A DNA stretch of 64,000 nt, taken from assembly GCF_002368415.1 (NCBI RefSeq), contig NZ_AP018290.1, forward strand, positions 6,151,614 through 6,215,613, in the 5' to 3' direction. The position numbers and the translations under genes are program-made. The notes below the pieces were generated by a model. The model was not told the origin of the DNA and ran no database searches. It saw only the letters and a program-made list of their open reading frames with translations. Positions 17,855-28,220 of the stretch are shown in pieces (within the stretch, counting starts at the first letter, position 1; each line of letters begins with the position of its first letter). The stretch comes from Calothrix sp. NIES-4105. Its GTDB lineage: Bacteria; Cyanobacteriota; Cyanobacteriia; Cyanobacteriales; Nostocaceae.

Positions 17855-18967
17855 CTAAAAAGCATAAACAGGTAGCTTGAAGCCGAAAATAGCTCCACTG
17901 TTTGTACTTAATATATTTTTATTCATTGATTCACGGTTTTCTGCCCAAATTATGCCACCATGTGCTTCGACTATTTGACGCGAGAGATAAAGTCCTAACC
18001 CAAATCCTTTCGCGCGTCTATCACTGTTACCTTGGTAAAAGCGCTCAAATAAATGTGTAAATTGTTCAGCTTGAATACCAGCACCTGTATCTAATATTTT
18101 TACGACTTGATAAGATGTTTGTGTCTCTAACACAACTTCCACAATACCACCACGCAGCGAATGATTAATAGCATTAACTAATAAGTTGGTAAAAACTCGC
18201 TGTAGCTGTAAAGCATCACCTTTAACCCATAACGACGAACGAAAATCTGAGTCTCCATACCGAAATGAGATAAACACACGACGTGAAGCAGCTAAATCAG
18301 TGAGAGTACTAGCAGCTTCCTCCGCAATAGTAACTAAATCCAATGTTTCCCAATTCAGCTTCAACCCTTCTGTATCATTCCGGTAAACATCTAAAAGCGT
18401 TTCAAGTAATTGCAGCGAACTATCATGACTACGTACCATTGTTGCTAGAACTTTCTGCTGTGGGGATGAAACGGTGCCGAATTTTTCTTGCTGAAATGCT
18501 TTTAGTGTTTCGATGGCGCCTAAAATGGGTGTCTTTAAATCATGGGTGAGCGTCGAAGCAAAGTCCTCACGTAATTGTACCAGTTTTTGCTGTGCTTCTA
18601 GCTTGGCTTGAGTCAAATTAATTGCTTCAGTAGAACGTCGCAACCGCTGGCTAAGAAAACCCGTTACCATTAATGATAGCGAGGCAATAATTCTGTTTAT
18701 AACACCAGAAGTAGTAACAAGACTTCCTACAGGTACCCACAAATTCAACATCGTTAGAAAGACTGCAACAAATGTAACTTTATATGTTGCACGATAGCCA
18801 TACCAAGACCCAGCAAGTAAAATTGGGCCTGTGTAAACATATCCGAAAACGAAGTCTGGTGGTGTAGCAAACTCAAATAAAAATATAATCAGAAATAGCG
18901 CTGCGATAATTAAAGAACTACCTGGGCGTGAATGTTTCGATTTGAACGTAGCTTTAGAAGATGTCAT
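17855..18967 (-). CDS. Membrane sensor histidine kinase
   Basis: 370 residues. The N-terminal membrane part has about four helices (residues 18-105), then a short coiled linker. The HisKA domain has phospho-acceptor His142 (FASTLTHDLKTPILGAIETL). The HATPase domain has an N box (NLLVNAINHS), G1 (LDTGAGI) and G2 (GFGLGLYLSRQIVEAHGG). No PAS or GAF domain. The short membrane sensor resembles kinases that detect signals within the membrane. It is upstream of its response regulator and divergent from kdpA, 1 kb away. Confidence 0.92.
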   Translation of the reverse strand: MTSSKATFKSKHSRPGSSLIIAALFLIIFLFEFATPPDFVFGYVYTGPILLAGSWYGYRATYKVTFVAVFLTMLNLWVPVGSLVTTSGVINRIIASLSLMVTGFLSQRLRRSTEAINLTQAKLEAQQKLVQLREDFASTLTHDLKTPILGAIETLKAFQQEKFGTVSSPQQKVLATMVRSHDSSLQLLETLLDVYRNDTEGLKLNWETLDLVTIAEEAASTLTDLAASRRVFISFRYGDSDFRSSLWVKGDALQLQRVFTNLLVNAINHSLRGGIVEVVLETQTSYQVVKILDTGAGIQAEQFTHLFERFYQGNSDRRAKGFGLGLYLSRQIVEAHGGIIWAENRESMNKNILSTNSGAIFGFKLPVYAF

Positions 18968-19245
18968 TGTTGCAGCTATCCTACGTACATTTCAAAAAGA
19001 AAAGTGAGGAAAACATTTAGGTTTAGGCACCTGTGGTAAGGTGCGTGAAAGTAGGGTGTGTGAGGCCTTGAAAAAATTCCACTCTTAACGAAAAAACTTG
19101 TAGCCTGATCGCACCGACATTCGTTGTGGGTGGTGCGTGAAAGCACTTTAATTTTTCGTTTTGTTGAAGTTTGTAATGGCGCAGATCGCACCCTACTCCT
19201 CTTTCTTCGTGACGAGAGTGGTTCATTTCTCTTCCCTCTGTGTAC

Positions 19246-19265
19246 AGACGCGATTAATCGCGTCT
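19246..19265. repeat. Perfect 20-bp palindrome of the GAGACG family
   Basis: AGACGCGATTAATCGCGTCT, followed by CTACG, is an intergenic member of the family whose other copies sit inside the U32 and galK reading frames. Confidence 0.7.
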
Positions 19266-19881
19266 CTACGTCTTTGTGGTAAAAAAACATATACTATACA
19301 GGCGCCGAATGCCAGTGCCTTACCCATAAGTCATTATTACGTAGTATTTAAGAACGTTAATATATATCTTATATTACATTTCTAACGTTTTTTCTCTAAT
19401 TGCAGCGTATATATATAGTGTTTAGCTTCGCGTTTAGTTATATCTAAACGTTCCCTATATCTCCCTTATAGTTTGCTTAGAGCTAGTTATATTACGTAAC
19501 AATCACAATAGTATTTTTGTTTTAAAAACGAGAGAAAATCGACGATATAAAGAGATATACGTATAAACCGCATTAAAGGTAAAGCTACGCAATCTACCGA
19601 GTTATATATTATTGCTTGGTATATATACAATAAACGTCAAATTATACCTGCTATATCTAGCCATCTGTTAAGAAAAGTTTGATAATTAGATATTAGACAA
19701 GCGATTGATAAGCGTAAGTCTTTAATGTTGTAAACCTTGTAAGGAAAGTACTTGACTGGATATATTTCTGTAAAAAAGATGATTTAAAAAAGCATGTATG
19801 ACGCTAAAGCCTTTATTTAAGGTAGCTATGTATGCATCCGCTGTTATATAAATCCAGTTTTATTTTTGAAACAATTTGTAT

Positions 19882-19898
19882 GGTGGGCAGTGCCCACC
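19882..19898. repeat. Dispersed palindrome GGTGGGCAGTGCCCACC
   Basis: Copy 70 bases upstream of the kdpA start, in the operon leader. Confidence 0.75.
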
Positions 19899-19967
19899 CT
19901 ACGTATATCTGTATGGTGGGCATAGCCCTTACTACTATTCATACTCTATTTGGAGTTAAATTAATTC

Positions 19968-21728
19968 ATGTTAGAAGGATGGATTCAAATTGCATTAACG
20001 CTACTTATAGTAGTGGCGATAACTCCCTTTTTTGGTAAATATATCGCGCGCGTCTTTTTGGGAGAAAGAACAATTCTCGACCCAATTTTAAATCCCCTTG
20101 AACGAGTACTTTTCTCGTTAATGGGTGTTTCAAGTCGAGAAAATATGACAGGTTGGCAGTATGCACGCGCGATTATTTACAGCAATATAGTGATGGCGTT
20201 GCTGCTATTCTTCATCATCATGAGTCAAGGATGGCTACCTTTCAACCCAACAAAAATTCCGGCGCCAACTTGGGATACAGCCTTACACACTACGATTTCT
20301 TTTATCACCAACACCAATCAGCAGCACTATTCTGGAGAAACTTATCTAAGCTATGCAAGCCAAGTTTTCGGACTAGGGTTTCATATGTTTACCTCAGCAG
20401 CAACTGGTTTAGCTGTGGGAATTGCTTTTATTCGCGGGTTGACTGGTAGGTCTTTGGGTAATTTTTATGTAGACTTAACTCGCGCGATTACACGAATATT
20501 ACTACCTATCAGCATCGTTGGCGCCATCGTCTTTATTGCTGCTGGTGTTCCAGAAACGTTAGCAGGGCCTGCAATAGTTAGCACATTAGAAGACCCTAAT
20601 ATTAGCCAAGCAATAGCGCGCGGTCCAGTTGCTCACTTTGAAATTATCAAACAACTAGGTGAAAACGGTGGTGGCTTTTTCGCGATCAACTCAGCACACC
20701 CATTTGAAAACCCTAGCACCTTTACAAACCTACTTCAAATAGTCGCACTGCTTTCTATCCCCACTTCTTTAATTTACGCTTATGGGGTGTTTGCAAATAA
20801 CCTCAAGCAAGCTTGGTTAGTCTACGGGATGGTATTCACCCTATTTGTAATATTTATTGTAGTGGTAGGGATAGGAGAATATAACGGTAATCCAGTTGTC
20901 AACGCATTATTAGGTAGTCAACAGCCAAACTTAGAAGGTAAAGAAGTTAGATTTGGTTGGGCACAGTCCGCATTATATTCTGTAGCAACAACGGGCACAA
21001 TGACAGGCGCCGTGAACAGCTTACACGATTCCTTCATGCCCAATGGCGGATTTATCACGTTGTCGAATATGTTCCTACAAATAATGTGGGGTGGGCAAGG
21101 TACAGGAACAGCATATTTGTTTGCGTACTTAATATTAGCAGTATTCGTCACAGGTTTGATGGTGGGACGCACACCAGAGTTTTTAGGACGCAAAATTGAA
21201 AAGCGCGAAGTTGTCTTAGCAAGTTTCCTAATTTTACTCGTTCACCCAATTGCCATTTTGATTCCTGCAGGAATTGCGCTTGCATTCCCCGACCAATTAG
21301 CAGGTATAAGTAATCCAGGTTTTCACGGGTTTTCACAAGTTATCTACGAATATGCTTCTGCAGCAGCTAATAATGGTTCTGGTTTTGAAGGTTTAGGTGA
21401 CTCTCAACCATCTCCAATTGCAATTGCCACAGGTACAGCAACAACCGCAACTGCATTGTGGTGGAACTTAAGCACATGTTTCAGCTTGCTTGCTGGACGC
21501 TATATTCCAATAACAGGTTTACTATTACTTGCTGATAGCATGTCTCGCAAACAACCTGTACCAATGAACGTAGGTACACTCCGCACCGACACTGGATTAT
21601 TTACAGGTGTAACAGCAGGAGTAATTTTAATCTTAGGCGCCTTGACATTTTTCCCGGTACTAGCTCTAGGACCAATTGGCGAAGCATTCCAAATTGCCCG
21701 CATGTTTGGTGGTATTGGTGCTGGTTGA
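19968..21728 (+). CDS. kdpA: K+-transporting ATPase subunit A (channel-like subunit)
   Basis: 586 residues with about ten membrane segments. KdpA forms the K+ selectivity filter of the high-affinity KdpFABC pump. Conserved segments include [45 protein letters not shown] with GGFITL, and NNGSGFEGL; these contribute the four filter loops. Length is typical. It is the first gene of kdpA-B-F(G)-C-D and is followed by kdpB after 24 bases. Confidence 0.97.
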   Translation: MLEGWIQIALTLLIVVAITPFFGKYIARVFLGERTILDPILNPLERVLFSLMGVSSRENMTGWQYARAIIYSNIVMALLLFFIIMSQGWLPFNPTKIPAPTWDTALHTTISFITNTNQQHYSGETYLSYASQVFGLGFHMFTSAATGLAVGIAFIRGLTGRSLGNFYVDLTRAITRILLPISIVGAIVFIAAGVPETLAGPAIVSTLEDPNISQAIARGPVAHFEIIKQLGENGGGFFAINSAHPFENPSTFTNLLQIVALLSIPTSLIYAYGVFANNLKQAWLVYGMVFTLFVIFIVVVGIGEYNGNPVVNALLGSQQPNLEGKEVRFGWAQSALYSVATTGTMTGAVNSLHDSFMPNGGFITLSNMFLQIMWGGQGTGTAYLFAYLILAVFVTGLMVGRTPEFLGRKIEKREVVLASFLILLVHPIAILIPAGIALAFPDQLAGISNPGFHGFSQVIYEYASAAANNGSGFEGLGDSQPSPIAIATGTATTATALWWNLSTCFSLLAGRYIPITGLLLLADSMSRKQPVPMNVGTLRTDTGLFTGVTAGVILILGALTFFPVLALGPIGEAFQIARMFGGIGAG

Positions 21729-21752
21729 TAAATTCTCAAATAGCTAATCTTT

Positions 21753-23894
21753 ATGCAAACTAATATTGACCCTTCCTCAAAACCTGTATCGCAAGGCACT
21801 AGAGACTCTCGAAGACACACGCCAAAAGCTGATATGCGTGGGTTGTATCAAAGAGCAGTCAAGGAGGCATTTACAAAGCTTCACCCAAAAGTATCCGTCC
21901 GAAACCCAGTTATGTTTATTGTCTGGGTTGGCACAATCGTTACTTTACTCGTAACTATAAATCCGAATTTATTCGGTACAGTTGAAGCCGATATTAACCA
22001 GCAACGTTTGTTAAACGGAATTATTACTTTCATTCTGTTTTTCACAGTTGTTTTTGCTAACTTTGCAGAAGCAGTTGCCGAAGGACGCGGTAAAGCACAA
22101 GCAGACTCATTAAGGTCAACTCGTTCTGATACTGTCGCAAAAAAAGTCTTGCCAGATGGCGCCATTGTAAATACAAACTCTACCGAACTTAGACGTGGTG
22201 ATATTGTTAGAGTTTCAGCCGGAGAAATGATTGCTGCTGACGGTGAAGTAATTGCTGGTTTAGGTTCCGTTGATGAATCCGCTATTACTGGGGAGTCGGC
22301 GCCTGTACTCAAACAACCTGGTACTGATATTGCTTCTTCTGTTACAGGTGGTACACGCTTACTTTCTGACGAACTAACAATTCGCATCACTGCTGACCCA
22401 GGTCAAGGTTTTATTGACCGAATGATTTCTTTAGTTGAAGGCGCCGAACGTTCCAAGACACCAAATGAAATAGCCTTAACAGTATTACTTGCAGTACTAA
22501 CACAAGTATTTTTAATCGTAGTTTCCACAGTCCCACCATTTGCTGGTTACATCGCTAACTTTGTCAGCACAATATATGGTCCGGCAGCAGCAAACAGTTT
22601 ACGCGCAGGCGCCAGCATTGCAATATTAATATCACTACTAGTTGCCCTAATTCCTACAACTATTGGTGGTTTGCTTAGTGCAATTGGTATTGCTGGGATG
22701 GATAGAGTTGCACAATTCAACGTAATTGCAACTTCTGGACGTGCAGTAGAAGCCTGTGGTGACATCAATACTTTAGTACTAGATAAAACAGGTACGATTA
22801 CATTAGGAAATCGACTGGCAAATGAATTCATACCCGTTAACGGTCACACAGTAGAAGAAGTCGCGCAAGCATCTTTAGATTCGAGCTTATTTGATGAAAC
22901 ACCAGAAGGTCGTTCAATTGTAGCGTTAGCAGAAAAGTCACAAGCAAAGGTGAATTTTAATACAAAAAGTGCCGAAGGGATAGAATTCTCAGCCAAAACG
23001 CGGATGAGCGGTACAAATTTACCTGATGGTCGCGAAGTTCGTAAAGGTGCTGTAGACGCGATTAAAGGGTTTGTACGTTCGCGCGGTGGTAATGTTCCTG
23101 CCGAGTTAGACACAGCTTACGAGCGCGTTTCCAGATTAGGAGGCACACCGCTAGCAGTTTGTCAAGATTCAGAGCTTTACGGTGTAATTTACCTTAAAGA
23201 TATAGTCAAACCAGGCTTACGCGAACGCTTCGACCAACTGCGACGCATGGGAGTAAAAACAATCATGCTCACAGGGGACAACCGAATTACAGCATCAGTA
23301 ATTGCAGAAGAAGCAGGTGTAGACGACTTCATCGCAGAAGCAACACCAGAAGACAAAATTGACGTAATTCGCAAAGAACAAGGTGAAGGTAAGCTAGTAG
23401 CGATGACCGGGGATGGTACAAACGACGCTCCCGCACTAGCGCAAGCAAACGTCGGTGTTGCCATGAACTCAGGAACACAAGCAGCCAAAGAAGCAGCAAA
23501 CATGGTGGACTTAGACTCCGACCCCACCAAACTAATCGACTTAGTAACAATTGGCAAACAGCTACTAATTACCCGTGGCGCCCTCACAACATTCTCAGTA
23601 GCCAACGACATCGCCAAATACTTCGCCATCATCCCCACCATCTTTGGTGCAGCAGGAATAGGCGCCTTAAACATCATGGGATTAAAAAGCGCCCAATCCG
23701 CAATCGTCAGCGCCCTAATTTACAACGCCTTAATTATCCCAGTACTAATACCCCTAGCACTAAAAGGAGTAAAATTCCGTCCCCTAACCGCCGACCAACT
23801 CCTAAAACGCAACATACTAATTTACGGACTTGGCGGTATCGTTGCCCCCTTCATCGCCATCAAACTAATCGACATAATCCTACCCCTATCATAA
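21753..23894 (+). CDS. kdpB: K+-transporting ATPase subunit B (P-type ATPase)
   Basis: 713 residues, the catalytic P-type ATPase of the Kdp pump. Key motifs are TGES (actuator), the phosphorylation motif [11 protein letters not shown] in the nucleotide domain, TGDN and [17 protein letters not shown]. Membrane helices lie near 55-105, 250-320 and at the C-terminus. It sits 24 bases after kdpA and drives K+ uptake through KdpA with ATP. Confidence 0.97.
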   Translation: MQTNIDPSSKPVSQGTRDSRRHTPKADMRGLYQRAVKEAFTKLHPKVSVRNPVMFIVWVGTIVTLLVTINPNLFGTVEADINQQRLLNGIITFILFFTVVFANFAEAVAEGRGKAQADSLRSTRSDTVAKKVLPDGAIVNTNSTELRRGDIVRVSAGEMIAADGEVIAGLGSVDESAITGESAPVLKQPGTDIASSVTGGTRLLSDELTIRITADPGQGFIDRMISLVEGAERSKTPNEIALTVLLAVLTQVFLIVVSTVPPFAGYIANFVSTIYGPAAANSLRAGASIAILISLLVALIPTTIGGLLSAIGIAGMDRVAQFNVIATSGRAVEACGDINTLVLDKTGTITLGNRLANEFIPVNGHTVEEVAQASLDSSLFDETPEGRSIVALAEKSQAKVNFNTKSAEGIEFSAKTRMSGTNLPDGREVRKGAVDAIKGFVRSRGGNVPAELDTAYERVSRLGGTPLAVCQDSELYGVIYLKDIVKPGLRERFDQLRRMGVKTIMLTGDNRITASVIAEEAGVDDFIAEATPEDKIDVIRKEQGEGKLVAMTGDGTNDAPALAQANVGVAMNSGTQAAKEAANMVDLDSDPTKLIDLVTIGKQLLITRGALTTFSVANDIAKYFAIIPTIFGAAGIGALNIMGLKSAQSAIVSALIYNALIIPVLIPLALKGVKFRPLTADQLLKRNILIYGLGGIVAPFIAIKLIDIILPLS

Positions 23895-23911
23895 ATTTTG
23901 TACTTTTGTAC

Positions 23912-23928
23912 GGTGGGCATTGCCCACC
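23912..23928. repeat. Palindromic repeat in the kdpB-kdpF junction
   Basis: GGTGGGCATTGCCCACC sits between the kdpB stop (23894) and the kdpF/G ATG (23937), inside the operon. It could form an mRNA hairpin. Confidence 0.75.
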
Positions 23929-23936
23929 ATACCACT

Positions 23937-24200
23937 ATGAAAACACACAAAAAAACCCAAGTCCCCGCGCGCACCGTCGAAACAGCAATAGAAATCTGGT
24001 CAGAATGGCGCCGTCAAAAATTCCCACTATATATATTCTTGGCAATGTGCCTCAACGTAATAGTGGCGCCAGTAGTATACGCAGCAACCGATGAAAAATT
24101 CTCCCACGTCCAAGCATGGTCATTAGGACTATTAGGACTAACAGCAGTAGCACTTTCCACCTATTTATTCTTCGTAATGTTTGCACCCGAAAGATTTTAA
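23937..24200 (+). CDS. kdpF: K+-transporting ATPase subunit F-like protein (cyanobacterial KdpG type)
   Basis: 87 residues, longer than the roughly 29-residue enterobacterial KdpF. The last about 30 residues (LGLLGLTAVALSTYLFFVMF then APERF) match the single KdpF helix, which stabilises the KdpABC complex. An additional N-terminal helix (FPLYIFLAMCLNVIVAPVVY) is preceded by a basic stretch. This extended form is the one called KdpG in Anabaena. The ATG at 23937 is chosen because the longer frame would translate the palindromic repeat. It lies between kdpB and kdpC. Confidence 0.85.
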   Translation: MKTHKKTQVPARTVETAIEIWSEWRRQKFPLYIFLAMCLNVIVAPVVYAATDEKFSHVQAWSLGLLGLTAVALSTYLFFVMFAPERF

Positions 24201-24215
24201 AAGGAGAAAATATAA

Positions 24216-24860
24216 ATGAGTCTTGCACGCGAAGCAAACCGAGCCATACGTTCCACTATTGTCTTATGGGTACTAACAGCAATAATTTACCCCTTTGTAA
24301 TGATTGGCATAGGACAAATCGTATTTCCATCACAAGCAAACGGTAGCTTAATAACAAACGCTCAAAATCAAGTCGTCGGTTCAGCATTAATAGGTCAACC
24401 ATTTACATCAGACCGCTACTTCAGCAGTCGTCCCAGCACAACCAGTTACAGTACTGCCGACCCCAAAAAAGACGATGCAAAAGTATTACAAACAGGAGTT
24501 TCCGGCGCCAGTAACCTCGCTCCCAGTAACCCAGCGTTAATGGAGCGCATCAAAGGAAAAACAGACAAAGACCCCAGCAAAAGTATCGAAGGTGACTACA
24601 ACCGCTTGAAAAAAGCAGGTATACAGCCAACAGGTGACTTAGTATATACCTCCGGCTCAAGCTTAGACCCTCACATAACCCCCCAAGCAGCTTCAGCACA
24701 AATAGCACGAGTCGCTTCATCGCGCGGACTCCAACCAAACCAACTACAAACACTAATAGCGCAAAATACAAACGGTCGCTTCCTAGGTATCTTCGGTGAA
24801 CCAGGAGTCAACGTCCTAAAGTTAAACATCGCCCTAGATAGATTGAAATCAGCAACTTAA
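24216..24860 (+). CDS. kdpC: K+-transporting ATPase subunit C
   Basis: 214 residues. A single N-terminal membrane helix (about 12-35) is followed by a soluble domain. Family motifs are GSALIGQPFTSDRYFSSRPSTTSYS, the YTSGSSLDPHITPQAASAQ block, and GVNVLKLNIALD at the end. KdpC assists nucleotide binding and assembly of the pump. A clear AAAGGAG site precedes the ATG 15 bases after kdpF. Confidence 0.97.
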   Translation: MSLAREANRAIRSTIVLWVLTAIIYPFVMIGIGQIVFPSQANGSLITNAQNQVVGSALIGQPFTSDRYFSSRPSTTSYSTADPKKDDAKVLQTGVSGASNLAPSNPALMERIKGKTDKDPSKSIEGDYNRLKKAGIQPTGDLVYTSGSSLDPHITPQAASAQIARVASSRGLQPNQLQTLIAQNTNGRFLGIFGEPGVNVLKLNIALDRLKSAT

Positions 24861-24870
24861 AAACAACTAT

Positions 24871-24934
24871 CTTGTGGAACAGGCATCCCTGCCTGTTCCT
24901 AATAACTGGACAGGCAGGATGCCTATCCTACAAG
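24871..24934. repeat. Pair of inverted dispersed repeats in the kdpC-kdpD spacer
   Basis: CTTGTGGAACAGGCATCCC... and GGACAGGCAGGATGCCTATCC... can pair with each other and internally. They fill almost the whole spacer between kdpC and kdpD. A near-identical 26-base stretch is embedded in galK at 38584-38609. Confidence 0.8.
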
Positions 24935-24950
24935 AAATAAACCATTACTT

Positions 24951-26114
24951 ATGTACTACTCACCCACTCGCAACACAGCACCCGAAAACATATACACCCC
25001 CTCCGCGCGTCATGGAAAGCACAAAATATTCATCGGCATGGCGCCAGGAGTTGGCAAAACCTATAAAATGCTTGAAGAAGCGTGCCAACTTAAACGAACT
25101 GGTATCGATGTAGTCATTGGATACTTAGAAACACATGGGCGCCAGCAAACACAAGCAAAAGCAAAAGGGTTTGAAATAATTCCACCAAAAGAAATTGTAA
25201 TAAACGGGCAAACAAAAAGCGAAATGGATGTTGACGCAATAATCGCGCGTCATCCCAAACTAGTACTAATTGACGAACTAGCGCACATTAACATATTAGG
25301 CGCCCAACATCACAAACGTTACCAAGACATAGAAGCAATATTAGCAGCAGGAATAGACGTATTCTCCACAGTCAACATTCAACACCTAGAACAACTTCGG
25401 TATCAAGTAGCAGAACTAACAGGAATAGCCGTACAAGAATATATACCTGACAGTCTGCTAGAAGCTGCCCAAGAAATCATCCTTGTAGATATCACACCAG
25501 AAACACTCGAAGAAAGGTTATCAGAAGGAAAAATATATCCTCTAGGAAAAATAGAACCAGACATCAGAAACTTTTATCAACGCTGTAACTTAGTAGCATT
25601 ACGCGAACTAGCATTAAGACAAGTAGCCAACAAAATTGAGCAGCAAAGCATTCAAGAAGTAAGTCAAGACATAGACCCAACCGATAACCATGAAGGTAGA
25701 AAGAAAATTCGGCAATTTTGCAGTATTCAAGAACGAATATTAGTCTGTATTTCCACCTCACCAAATTCCCTGCGACTAATTCGTAGAGGAGCAAGATTAG
25801 CCGATTATATGAACGCTCCCTTACACGTATTATATGTCAATCATCCCGACCATTCACTTACAAAAGAAGAAGCTGCTTATATAGAAAGATGTAGACTCAT
25901 TAGTCAAGAACTTCAAGGAGATTTCTTAGAAGTATGCGGAGAAAATATTGCCATAGAAATTACCAACATTGTTAATTCCTATCGAATTACTCAAATCATG
26001 TTCGGTCAAACACATCGGTCATTCTGGCAAAAAATCTTCCAAGGCTCCATAATAGATAAACTAATGCGCTTACTCAACCACATCGACATTCACATTATCT
26101 CAGCAGAACAATAA
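24951..26114 (+). CDS. kdpD: Truncated KdpD: sensor domain without kinase
   Basis: 387 residues, against about 900 for enterobacterial KdpD. The KdpD N-terminal domain carries a Walker A motif GMAPGVGKT (29-37) and Walker B-like LVLIDELAHIN. A USP-like domain follows at about 260-385 (ERILVCISTSPNSLRLIRRGARLA). The membrane helices, GAF and histidine kinase domains are absent, as described for the kdp operons of Anabaena. It therefore cannot phosphorylate a regulator by itself; it may regulate through another kinase. Last gene of the kdp operon. Confidence 0.92.
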   Translation: MYYSPTRNTAPENIYTPSARHGKHKIFIGMAPGVGKTYKMLEEACQLKRTGIDVVIGYLETHGRQQTQAKAKGFEIIPPKEIVINGQTKSEMDVDAIIARHPKLVLIDELAHINILGAQHHKRYQDIEAILAAGIDVFSTVNIQHLEQLRYQVAELTGIAVQEYIPDSLLEAAQEIILVDITPETLEERLSEGKIYPLGKIEPDIRNFYQRCNLVALRELALRQVANKIEQQSIQEVSQDIDPTDNHEGRKKIRQFCSIQERILVCISTSPNSLRLIRRGARLADYMNAPLHVLYVNHPDHSLTKEEAAYIERCRLISQELQGDFLEVCGENIAIEITNIVNSYRITQIMFGQTHRSFWQKIFQGSIIDKLMRLLNHIDIHIISAEQ

Positions 26115-26120
26115 CCTTAC

Positions 26121-26151
26121 GTAGGTTGGGTAAAGCGCAGCGCAACCCAAC
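26121..26151 (+). terminator. Hairpin repeat after the kdp operon
   Basis: Stem GTTGGGT (26125-26131) / ACCCAAC (26145-26151) with an inner GCGCAGCGC hairpin. It is a member of the GTAGGTTGGGT dispersed family and a likely transcript-end hairpin, but no T run follows. Confidence 0.45.
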
Positions 26152-26165
26152 ATTAATAATTTATT

Positions 26166-26915
26166 TTAATTACTATGTATACTCCCATCAGGCATTATCG
26201 TATTATTAAATATCGCTCCGCCTAAATTGGCGCCACTTAAATCAACATTGCGAAGGTCGGAATCAGTAAAATCCACTCCGCTTAAATTAGAATTATTGAA
26301 ATTACATTTACAAAGACTTGTTTCTCTAAAACTTGCATTACTAAAATTTAATTCTTCAAGATTTATATCTTCTAACTTTAGTCGAGCAAATTCTGATTTT
26401 CCTTGCTGATAATCTTTGATAAGTTTTTCTCGACACCTTTGATACTGAATTATTCCATCCGGCATTACTGTTCCACAAAGAAGCATATTTTCGATATTAG
26501 TTGAATTAAGAATTGCTCCCTTGAAATTAGCATAACTTAAATCGGCGCCAGTTAAATTAGCATTACTAAAATTGGCATTTTTTAATTCCGCATTGCATAA
26601 ATTGGCGCCAATGAGATTAGCACCAGTAAAATTTGCGTTATTTAGATAGCCTAAAAATAAATTTGCACCACTTAGATTTGCATCGGTTAAATCAGCATCC
26701 TCTAAATTAACCATTGACATCCTAGCATTGATCAAAGTAGCTCCACTTAAATTTGTACCTTCAAAAAAGAATTCGTGCAGAGCAGCGGAACTCAAATTAA
26801 TGCCACTTAAATTTAGATACGATAAATCTGGCTCTAAATCCACATTAGCACCAGAAAAATCTCGTTCACCTGCTGAAAATCTTTTAATTAAATCTTCGCG
26901 AGAAATACTTACCAT
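26166..26915 (-). CDS. Pentapeptide-repeat protein
   Basis: 249 residues made of A(D/N)Lxx-type pentapeptides in two blocks (about 30-140 and 185-240; for example ANLSGANLFLGYLNNANFTG), forming a right-handed quadrilateral beta-helix. An intervening QYQRCREKLIKDYQQGKSEF segment and two TxMPDGxI motifs (TVMPDGIIQY, TIMPDGSIHS) close the helices. Such proteins are numerous in cyanobacteria and mostly of unknown role. No signal peptide. Confidence 0.9.
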   Translation of the reverse strand: MVSISREDLIKRFSAGERDFSGANVDLEPDLSYLNLSGINLSSAALHEFFFEGTNLSGATLINARMSMVNLEDADLTDANLSGANLFLGYLNNANFTGANLIGANLCNAELKNANFSNANLTGADLSYANFKGAILNSTNIENMLLCGTVMPDGIIQYQRCREKLIKDYQQGKSEFARLKLEDINLEELNFSNASFRETSLCKCNFNNSNLSGVDFTDSDLRNVDLSGANLGGAIFNNTIMPDGSIHSN

Positions 26916-26942
26916 CGTTACTTGCTTTTTACAGTTGACTAG

Positions 26943-27124
26943 AAAAGTACTAAACGAAATAATTATTCAATTGAACTTTATATTTAAAATTGCACTTTTA
27001 GTATTAGATTATGTTTGTAATTTATATTACTTTGGTTGTTGAGTTGCAGTAGGGATTGTAAGAATATTGGCAACGGATTATGTAACGGATTTAACGGATA
27101 GATTTATCAGTTATTTTTGCTACC
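26943..27124. repeat. Long dispersed repeat, copy B
   Basis: Aligns over its whole length with 16886-17066. It begins 28 bases upstream of the pentapeptide-repeat gene start. Confidence 0.8.
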
Positions 27125-27128
27125 TTCT

Positions 27129-27194
27129 CTTGTGGGATAGGCGTCCTCGCCTGTCCCTTGTAGAAAGAACGGGCAAGGATGCCCATTCCACAAG
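27129..27194. repeat. Two inverted copies of the GGCATCC-type repeat
   Basis: TTGTGGGATAGGCGTCC... and ...AAGGATGCCCATTCCACAAG, facing each other between two minus-strand genes. Same family as 24871-24934. Confidence 0.7.
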
Positions 27195-27227
27195 AATCAT
27201 TCCACAAGAACTGTGAGTTATTGGGTT

Positions 27228-28220
27228 TTAGCTCTTAGATAAGTTTGGTTCGACAATCTCAGGATAATTATCATAGTTACGTCTTACCCAGTCCATTCCG
27301 ACTTCGTTATTTAATTTGATTTTTTGCGGTGTGTTGGGGTAAATTTTTCGTAAGATATCTGAGTCTTGTTCGATAACGACTTTGACTAAATCTAAGAATT
27401 TGAATTTAAGCAAATTGAATATGGGGTGTTTTGCTAAACCAAACATTATCGCGTAAGTCCGCGCTTTGGTGGTTGACTCTGGAATGAATGCATGAATTTG
27501 CTTGAATTTCCCGGCGCCTGTTTCACCATGAAGTACAGCGAGTGATGGAAAATAGTTTTCAAGGTGAGCATTCAGCACTTTGGGAAACATGAATAAACCA
27601 GGGTTGCTCAATTTCTCCTTCAAATCGGTAAGCGCTACAGGCATATTAAAATAAGCGTGTGAATGATGTCCATTGTCGATAAACTTCTCAAAATTGACTT
27701 CTTGAATCTTAAATAATGACCGATGCGTACCGTTTTGGTGGTTATAGTCGTGCATGTTTAGCAACAACGACAGTAAATCAGTTTGAATGCTAGTATCAGC
27801 AGTGCATCCGATAAATTCATATTCGGCGCCAATTTCATTCAAAATATTAGGTATAGGCTGTTTTGGCTCACAATTACCATACGACCAAATAAAATCACCT
27901 TGGATAATTAACTTCAAAGGTTCTAACTGCGGTAAAGTTTTCTTCTTAGAACCTGGTAAAACAGTACATCCCTCACTATCAAACTCCAGCGCATGAAATG
28001 GGCAAACTACCACACTTGTTTTATCAGCGCGCGCTTCACACCACCCTTCACTCAGCATGGCGCCCATATGTGGACAAGCATTCGGTAAAGCATTAATATT
28101 ACCCAAACCATCTTTCCATAGTACATAGTCATTACCATATAATGAAACTTTAAATGGCTTGTTGACCTGTAACATTGATTTGTGCGCTAATAACCAAGGG
28201 GCGCCTTCTAACATTGACAT
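27228..28220 (-). CDS. Rieske-type non-haem iron oxygenase (copy 1)
   Basis: 330 residues. The N-terminal Rieske domain ligates a [2Fe-2S] cluster with Cys49-x-His51 (ACPHMGAML) and Cys73-x2-His76 (VCPFHAL). The mononuclear iron site is DYNHQNGTH (Asp158, His161, His166). The family carries out oxygenations using an electron-donating reductase, which is not seen here. The ATG is preceded by GAGGAAATATAT. A tandem paralogue lies upstream on the same strand; the first about 150 residues of the two are nearly identical. Substrate unknown. Confidence 0.87.
   Translation of the reverse strand: MSMLEGAPWLLAHKSMLQVNKPFKVSLYGNDYVLWKDGLGNINALPNACPHMGAMLSEGWCEARADKTSVVVCPFHALEFDSEGCTVLPGSKKKTLPQLEPLKLIIQGDFIWSYGNCEPKQPIPNILNEIGAEYEFIGCTADTSIQTDLLSLLLNMHDYNHQNGTHRSLFKIQEVNFEKFIDNGHHSHAYFNMPVALTDLKEKLSNPGLFMFPKVLNAHLENYFPSLAVLHGETGAGKFKQIHAFIPESTTKARTYAIMFGLAKHPIFNLLKFKFLDLVKVVIEQDSDILRKIYPNTPQKIKLNNEVGMDWVRRNYDNYPEIVEPNLSKS

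Larger units (their letters stand above)
18968..19967. other. 1-kb gene-free region between the kinase and kdpA
   Basis: No complete gene is supported. 19020-19290 holds direct GGTGCGTGAAAG repeats and a perfect 20-bp palindrome AGACGCGATTAATCGCGTCT (19246-19265). 19380-19850 is very AT-rich with TATATA tracts. A short protein-like stretch on the plus strand around 19562-19680 (RINRIKGKATQSTELYIIAW) may be gene debris. Palindromes of the GGTGGGCAGTGCCCACC family lie at 19882-19898 and, in degenerate form, about 19915-19930. The kdp promoter must lie here. Confidence 0.5.

Noticed and set aside
18976-19385. Overlapping frames of 67-104 codons on both strands upstream of the histidine kinase
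   Set aside because: They run over direct and palindromic repeats, lack ribosome binding sites and have mutually incompatible readings.
19380-19967. c-di-AMP (ydaO-type) riboswitch before kdpA
   Set aside because: Looked for because K+ transport genes often carry one; the conserved motifs were not found.
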